Assembly (NCBI RefSeq): GCF_905220415.1
Contig: NC_059541.1
Span: 12,598,501-12,662,500 of the forward strand
DNA: 64,000 nucleotides
Source: Colias croceus
Taxonomy: Eukaryota; Arthropoda; Insecta; Lepidoptera; Pieridae
Direction: 5' to 3'
Of the stretch, positions 58,071-64,000 are shown one piece after another. Every line of letters begins with the position of its first letter. Position 1 is the first letter of the stretch. Both the position numbers and the translations under genes were made by a program. The notes beneath the pieces are model-generated. The model was not told the DNA's origin and searched no databases. It saw nothing but the letters and a program-made list of their open reading frames with translations.

Positions 58071-58089
58071 GTTGGTTTATATTATTTAC

Positions 58090-61000
58090 CTTATCACGGA
58101 AGCAGGAAGTCAATTTTAAAGCATTCATCAGAGCAGTAAGCAATATTGACGTGAATAATTTGGAGGAGAAGTGGGAATATGAAGACTCTCTTCGTATTCT
58201 CCACAATCGATGGACAGCGGTGGAAAATCTACATTGGGAGATAGTCGGTGAACTTGGAGAGGAAGATGAAACATACGAAATTAATTTTACTAAACATGAG
58301 AAAATATAATATATCAATACAAAGAGAGCTATAAATTCGAAAATGTGTGCAACAAGTCATAGAGATAAATCAACTCCGCAGATGGATATACCGACATTTT
58401 CTGGCAATTATCATCAGTGGGTATCATTCAAAGACCTTTTTAATGAAACTATACATAAAAATACATCAATATCGAACGCGCAAAAAATGCAATTTTTGAA
58501 AGCTAAAGTAAGCGGGGAAGCCGAGCGCCTTATACAGCATTTGCCTATCAGCTCCGACAATTATTTAGTTTGTTGGAACATCCTAAATCATCGATTTAAT
58601 AACAAGAAGCTAATTTTTACATCGCACGTTAACATATTTCTCAATTTACCTATTATACAACAGCAATCATATATAGCAATCAAGAAATTACATGACGTCA
58701 CATTAGAAAGCTTACACGCTATAAAGAACCTAGGCGTAGATATAACTACTTGGGATCCGCTATTGGTACATTTATTATCACAAAAATTAGACAGCGAAAC
58801 TTATTCTGAATACGTAGAATCATTAAAAAGTACTCGAGAGCTCCCTATACTACAAGAATTTTTGGATTTCCTTGAGAACAAATTTACATCGCTTGAATCA
58901 TCACGAAGAAACCAAAATTCAGCATCAGAACAAAGATATTACAGAACATCAAACCAATTATTAGCAACGAACAGACAACCTATACATATTAATTCAAATA
59001 GAATTAATATTAATAACCAAGTAAAGAGGTCACTGACGTCAATGCACACCTCAGCGAAAAAATGCCCCTTATGCAATTTCGAACACGCGCTCACTAACTG
59101 TCCACAATTTATTAAATTACCTTTTATGAATAAACTTCAAACGGTTAAGCAATTACGTTTCTGCATTAATTGCATTTTTGATCACAATGGGAATCAATGT
59201 ACTTCGAATAAACGGTGTCATGTGTGTGCAGGCCCACATCACACGTTATTACACGAATGTTTTAAGCAGCAAGCTAGCGAGAATTTTAGAAATAAAAAAT
59301 TGATGAGTAGCAACACCCAAAGACAGGTGTATTACAGCCCCAAAAATCAAGCGAATACGTCTCAACAAGATGATTCTGAAGTACTTTTAGCCACCGCATT
59401 GGTAAAGGTAACAGCTGAAGATGGCAAACAGCACATAATGCGAGCACTGATCGACCAAGGGTCTCAAATTAGCATCATAACCGAACGAGCAGCACAGCAA
59501 CTGGGCTTAAAACGCCAACAAAGCAAAGGGATCGTCCTTGGTGTAGGGGGCCAAGAAAACAACTGTCGTGGAAAACTCAAGATTAATTGCCAATCTATAT
59601 ATAACAATTTTACCTTCAACGTCGATACATTCATCATGACTAATCTTATAAAAAATCTACCTAATAGATCGTTTGAAAAACCCGGCTGGTCGAAATGTAT
59701 AGCGCACTTAAACTTAGCAGATCCAGAATTTAACAAAAGCCGAGCAGTAGATATTTTATTTGGAGCAGATATTTATACATACATTATGTTAGATGGGATC
59801 ATTCGAGGCCGCGAAATCTCACAACCACTAGCACAGCAGACGCAATTGGGTTGGTTATTATGTGGAGGCAGCATAAATACCTTCCATTGCAACGTTATTT
59901 TGAATCACATACAAGAGATTCAAGATTTTTGGAAAATAGAGGATATACAGGAGCAAAATGATATGTCAGCGAAAGATAAGCAATGTTTAGATTATTACTT
60001 AGCAACTACAAAGCGATTAAAAAACGGGCGTTATGAAGTAAGCATACCTATGGAGGATCAAGCGTTACAAAAATTGGGATCGTCTGAAAAACTTGCATTA
60101 GCACAATTTATGAATTTAGAAAATAAACTTAATAAGCAGCATGAATTATCGGAGCAATACAAGCAATTTATGAGCGAATATATACAACTGGGACACATGA
60201 AAATAGCAGCATTAAATTCAAGCGTACAATGTTTTTTACCACATCATGGGGTACAGCGAGCAGCATCCAGCACCACTAAACTACGAGTGGTATTTAACGG
60301 ATCAGCTAAAACCACGACAGGCTACAGCTTAAACGACCTTATGCACAAGGGACCCAATATGCAAAAGGATTTACAAAGTATCATTATCAATTGGAGACTA
60401 TACCGTTACGCCTATACATCTGATATTGAAAAAATGTATCGACAAATATTAGTAAAAGAAGAAGACCAAAAACTTCAACAGATATGGTGGAGATCAAGCC
60501 CGGACCAGCCTATAAAAGCATATCAATTAACAACTATCACTTACGGAACGAAAGCAGCACCTTTCTTAGCAATTATGACGTTGAATCAGCTAGCACAAGA
60601 TGAGCAAAATAATTTCCCAAAAGCAGCAAAAAGCATTAAAGAAGAGTTTTATATGGATGACTACATCTCGGGAGCACACACAATTAGCGAAGGTCAGCAA
60701 AAAATAGCGGAGGTGAATCAGGTACTTAGCGGAGCAGGGTTCCTTTTGAGAAAATGGATTGCAAACGATACGAGCCTTATTAAAAACATTATCAGCGAAG
60801 AACGAGACGAGCAATCAACATTTATGTTTAAAACGGAAAACACGCCGAAAACCTTAGGCCTACGATGGGACCCGATTAGTGACGTATTTGTATTTGACTA
60901 TGATAGCGTAATAAATGAATACTCAGCAAAGTTAACGAAAAGAAAATTATTATCGGAAATGTCTAAGCTATTTGACCCATTAGGATGGTTGACGCCACTT

Positions 61001-64000
61001 ACAACAAAAATTAAGATTTTATTTCAAAAAGTATGGTTACAAGCAGATCTTGAATGGCGTGATCCAGTCTCCCAAGATATAAAAAGCGAATGGATAAAAA
61101 TAAAAAAGGAGCTAAACACGTTAAAATGTATTAAAATTCCCAGATGGTATAAATGTGATGAGAATAGCACAATTGAATTACATGGGTTCTGCGATGCCTC
61201 AATAAAAGCCTATGCATGCGTCGTATATGCCAGAGTCGTAAAAAATAGCTCAATCTCAACTATAATAATAGCAGCAAAATCCAGATTAGTACCGAATAAA
61301 AAAGAAGTATCGTTACCTAGATTAGAATTATGTGCCATGGAGTTATTAACAAAGTTAATGAATAAAATAAAAAATAGCATCAGCAGCACAAAAGTTGAAA
61401 TTTATGGTTGGAGCGATTCAATGGTAGCCCTTGGATGGATCAACGGAAACCCCGACCGTTGGAAGCCCTTTGTAGCAAATCGGGTAAAGAAAATTCACGA
61501 AACAATGCAACCTCAATCATGGCGCTATGTAAAAACGAAGGAAAATCCAGCTGACGCAGCGAGTCGAGGTCAAACAGCATTACAATTAAAAGAAAACTTA
61601 TTATGGTGGCGAGGTCCGGGATGGTTATTAAGTTCAGATTTTAAAAATAAGCAGCAGCACACTAATTATACGACAAATTTAGAAATAAGAAAACAAGTTA
61701 ATATTATTCAAAAAGCATACACATCAAGCATAATAGATCATTTATTATACAAATATAGTTCATTATTTAAAATAGTACGAGTATTAGCATGGATATTACG
61801 AGCGATTACACCGTCATTAAAACAAAGGCCGACGTATCTCACATTACAAGACGTGAGAAAAGCTAAAACAGCAATTATTAAATATGTTCAATCGACTGAA
61901 TTCTCAGCTGATTTAGAGCAATTAAAAAAGGACAATAAATTACGATCTAATAGTGCATTATTAAGCTTAAATCCATTTTTAGATGAAAATGGTATTTTAA
62001 GAGTTGGAGGACGTTTAAAAAATTCAAACATCAGCGAAGATATGAAACATCCAATAATTATTCCATATAGCGGGCGTTTAACGGAACTACTTATAAATGA
62101 AGCACACGAACTTTCTTTTCACGGTGGAGCAAAAATTACTATTTCAATTTTAAGGCAAAAGTACTGGATAATCAAAGGATATCGAGCAACAAAAAAGCAA
62201 CTTCGGACCTGTATCACATGTAAGAAGCGAGAACCTACAAAATTACATCAACTAATGGGAGATATGCCTAGCTATCGTGTCAATCCAGCTCCTCCGTTTT
62301 ATCATACAGGAGTTGATTTTACGGGATTCGTCAACGTCAAGATTAATAAAGGTCGAGGAGTAAAAACCACAAAAGGTTACATAGCGTTATTCATATGCAT
62401 GGTTACGAAAGCAGTACATAATATAGAGATAGTTTCCGACCTCAGCAGCACAACTTTCATAGCGGCTCTGCGACGCATGGCAGCACGACGCGGAACCCCA
62501 AAGCATATATATTCAGATAATGGCACGAACTTTGTCGGTGCAAATAAAATTATACAACAAGAATATAATGAATTAATAAGCAATTTTAGCGATAGTTTTT
62601 ACAAAGAAATCACTGAAATGGAGATAGAATGGCACTGGAATTGTCCATCGTGGCCTAGCGCAGGAGGAATTTGGGAAAGATCGATAAGAAGCCTAAAACA
62701 GCATATAAAAAGAGTAGTGGGAGAGCAAGCTTTAACCTTTGAAGAATACAGCACAATCCTTGCACAGATAGAAGGATGCCTTAATTCAAGGCCTTTATGT
62801 TCAATTACGGAAGACGTAGAAGATTTAGATTTCTTAACACCTTCACATTTCTTAAATCAGCGAGCGGAGAATACTCTCATAGAAACAGCACATGATGCCA
62901 GGACTAGATGGTACTTAGTAGATAAAACTTTTAATGATATTTGGAAACGGTGGAAAAATGAATATCTCAGCCAGTTGACGGTTCGAAGCAAATGGTTAGA
63001 ACCTCAAAGGAACCTTAAAATAGGGGATTTAGTGACCATTCACGATGATATTATGCCAGCCGGGAAGTGGCCAGTGGGCCGAGTAGTAGAAACCCATCCA
63101 GGAAGCGACGGGTTAGTAAGAGTCGTTACATTAAAAACAAAAAATGGGATCTTAAAGCGGCCAGTAGTAAAGTTATCATTATTACCACTCGAAGAAAAAA
63201 GCAATTATCAGCAAAATAATAATATATCCATTCAAAACAACAGCAGCGAATTGAAAAGCGAAAGAAAGGAAAGTCCAATCATTCAAAACAGCAGCAGCGA
63301 ATTGAAAAGCGAAAGAAAGGAAAGTCCAATCATTCAAAACAGCAGCAGCGAATTGAAAAGCGAAAGAAAGAAATGTCGAATCAGACAAAATATTCCTTCA
63401 AAACTTGTAAGCGTCGTACTATCATTAATATTTTTTATGAGCATTTTATCCTACTCTACAGCGGAATATAAGTTAAAACAGCTTGAAAGCAATCTATCCA
63501 TATACTTTGACTCGATGGGCGAAATGCAACTAGCTAGGGACAAATGGAAGATAATCGCATATTTTGACATGTCTCCATATTGGCAAGGGAACAAAGCAGC
63601 GGAACTTTTATCGGATTACTTAGAAAAAACCTGCACTAACATGAATGAATCAAATCACTGCCAGACTATATTGTTACAAATACGTCACGATTACAATGAA
63701 CTCCAATACTACAACCAGCTGTTACTGAATCAGCATTTCGACGCGCGGTCAAGAACCCGGCGCGGTCTTTTCAATGCGGTCGGCTCAGTGGCTAATTCAT
63801 TATTTGGAGTACTTGATCAAAGCTTTGCTGAGAAATATGAACAGGAAATCGAGCTAATTCAAAATAACGCAAATCATATAACTCAACTTTGGAAGAACCA
63901 AACATCGGTCCTAGAAGCCGAATTTAACATCTTAAAGCGAACAGAAAAAACCATAGAAACCCAGTACAAAATGTTTAACAGACATTTAAATATCTTAAAC
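58090..64000 (+). mobile_element. Env-bearing BEL/Pao retrotransposon copy C, 5'-truncated, runs off window
   Basis: Near-identical to element B but in the opposite orientation. 58090 corresponds to 40873 in B; the 5' LTR, leader and first roughly 130 gag codons are absent. From 58310 to the window end gag, protease, RT, RNase H, integrase and envelope region are in one frame (checked at gag 58310, gag/RT join 60050, RT box 60653, integrase 62510 and the furin-type site 63752). The 3' LTR and target duplication, if present, lie outside. Confidence 0.93.
58090..64000 (+). pseudogene. Copy C gag-pol-env polyprotein, partial, one in-frame stop
   Basis: Same domains as element B. Differences seen: a 3-base insertion creating TAA at 58307-58309 in gag; a 3-base in-frame insertion at about 62412 just before the GVxxF-to-integrase core region; three instead of two 51-base units at 63227-63380; scattered substitutions. 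It lacks the extra base that breaks B at 38915, so gag-protease and RT are contiguous here (CCTATGGAG at 60047-60055). Truncation plus the stop make this copy non-functional as it stands; it has no visible promoter. Confidence 0.9.
63227..63380 (+). repeat. 51-bp coding minisatellite, three units (copy C)
   Basis: Unit begins attcaaaacagcagcagcga and codes for SSELKSERKESPI-type residues. The third unit is diverged at its end. Two units in element B. Confidence 0.9.

Larger units (their letters stand above)
55961..57472 (+). mobile_element. Ty3/gypsy-type LTR retrotransposon remnant
   Basis: Starts with the first 16-17 bases of its own LTR (tgtaaaatgaaatgaa), then a run of about 38 A, then directly an integrase gene, a polypurine tract (ggggggg, about 57127) and a full 3' LTR. 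Gag, protease, RT and RNase H are missing. Confidence 0.85.

Noticed and set aside
1..64000. CRISPR arrays, bacterial operons, riboswitches
   Set aside because: The organism is an insect by exon-intron structure and repeats. The tandem arrays lack unique spacers.

Overview
The window is insect nuclear DNA, most likely from a moth or butterfly. GC-rich exons with consensus GT-AG borders sit in AT-rich introns packed with transposons. Several repeats look like common lepidopteran LINE and SINE tails, an assignment made from memory of such repeats, not from a search. There are no operons or bacterial features.

One host gene occupies the plus strand: a giant fat-like protocadherin (Drosophila kugelei/fat2, vertebrate FAT1-3 type). 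I resolve 29 exons from 1938 to 58070, 9,700 coding bases (about 3,233 codons), and intron phase is consistent at every junction. The 5' part of the gene lies upstream of the window and the last exon or exons lie downstream. The visible protein has about 22 cadherin repeats, a FAT-type membrane-proximal region, one EGF, one laminin G domain, four more EGFs, a leucine-rich transmembrane helix and a cytoplasmic tail with the FAT1-3-type GYHWDxSDW motif. Exons 1-24 are small and scattered; exon 25 (2,532 bp) carries the last repeats, EGF1 and most of laminin G.

The introns hold nearly everything else. 1-4.4 kb: a 43-bp minisatellite with CRE-like octamers, MITEs and a LINE/SINE tail. 4.4-20 kb: LINE fragments, a hairpin satellite, TIR elements, and a 107-bp copy of a downstream cadherin exon joined to the broken end of a LINE. 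20-31 kb: nested fold-back insertions, a 15-bp satellite and a BEL/Pao element (25028-30922) that has lost its integrase. 33-42.5 kb: a complete minus-strand BEL/Pao element with identical 320-bp LTRs, a CCTAT target duplication and a baculovirus-F-like envelope region fused to pol. 43.5-49 kb: TIR elements and a palindromic element with a tRNA-like core. 54-58 kb: a second tRNA-like element, a fold-back element and a Ty3/gypsy remnant. 58090-64000: a second, 5'-truncated, plus-strand copy of the env-bearing BEL/Pao element, starting 20 bases after the last visible cadherin exon and running off the window.

The most notable result is the env-bearing BEL/Pao family. In the second copy gag, protease, reverse transcriptase, RNase H, integrase and the envelope region share one reading frame to the window edge. 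In the first copy a single extra base separates gag-protease from pol-env. The two copies face opposite ways and flank the 3' half of the cadherin gene.
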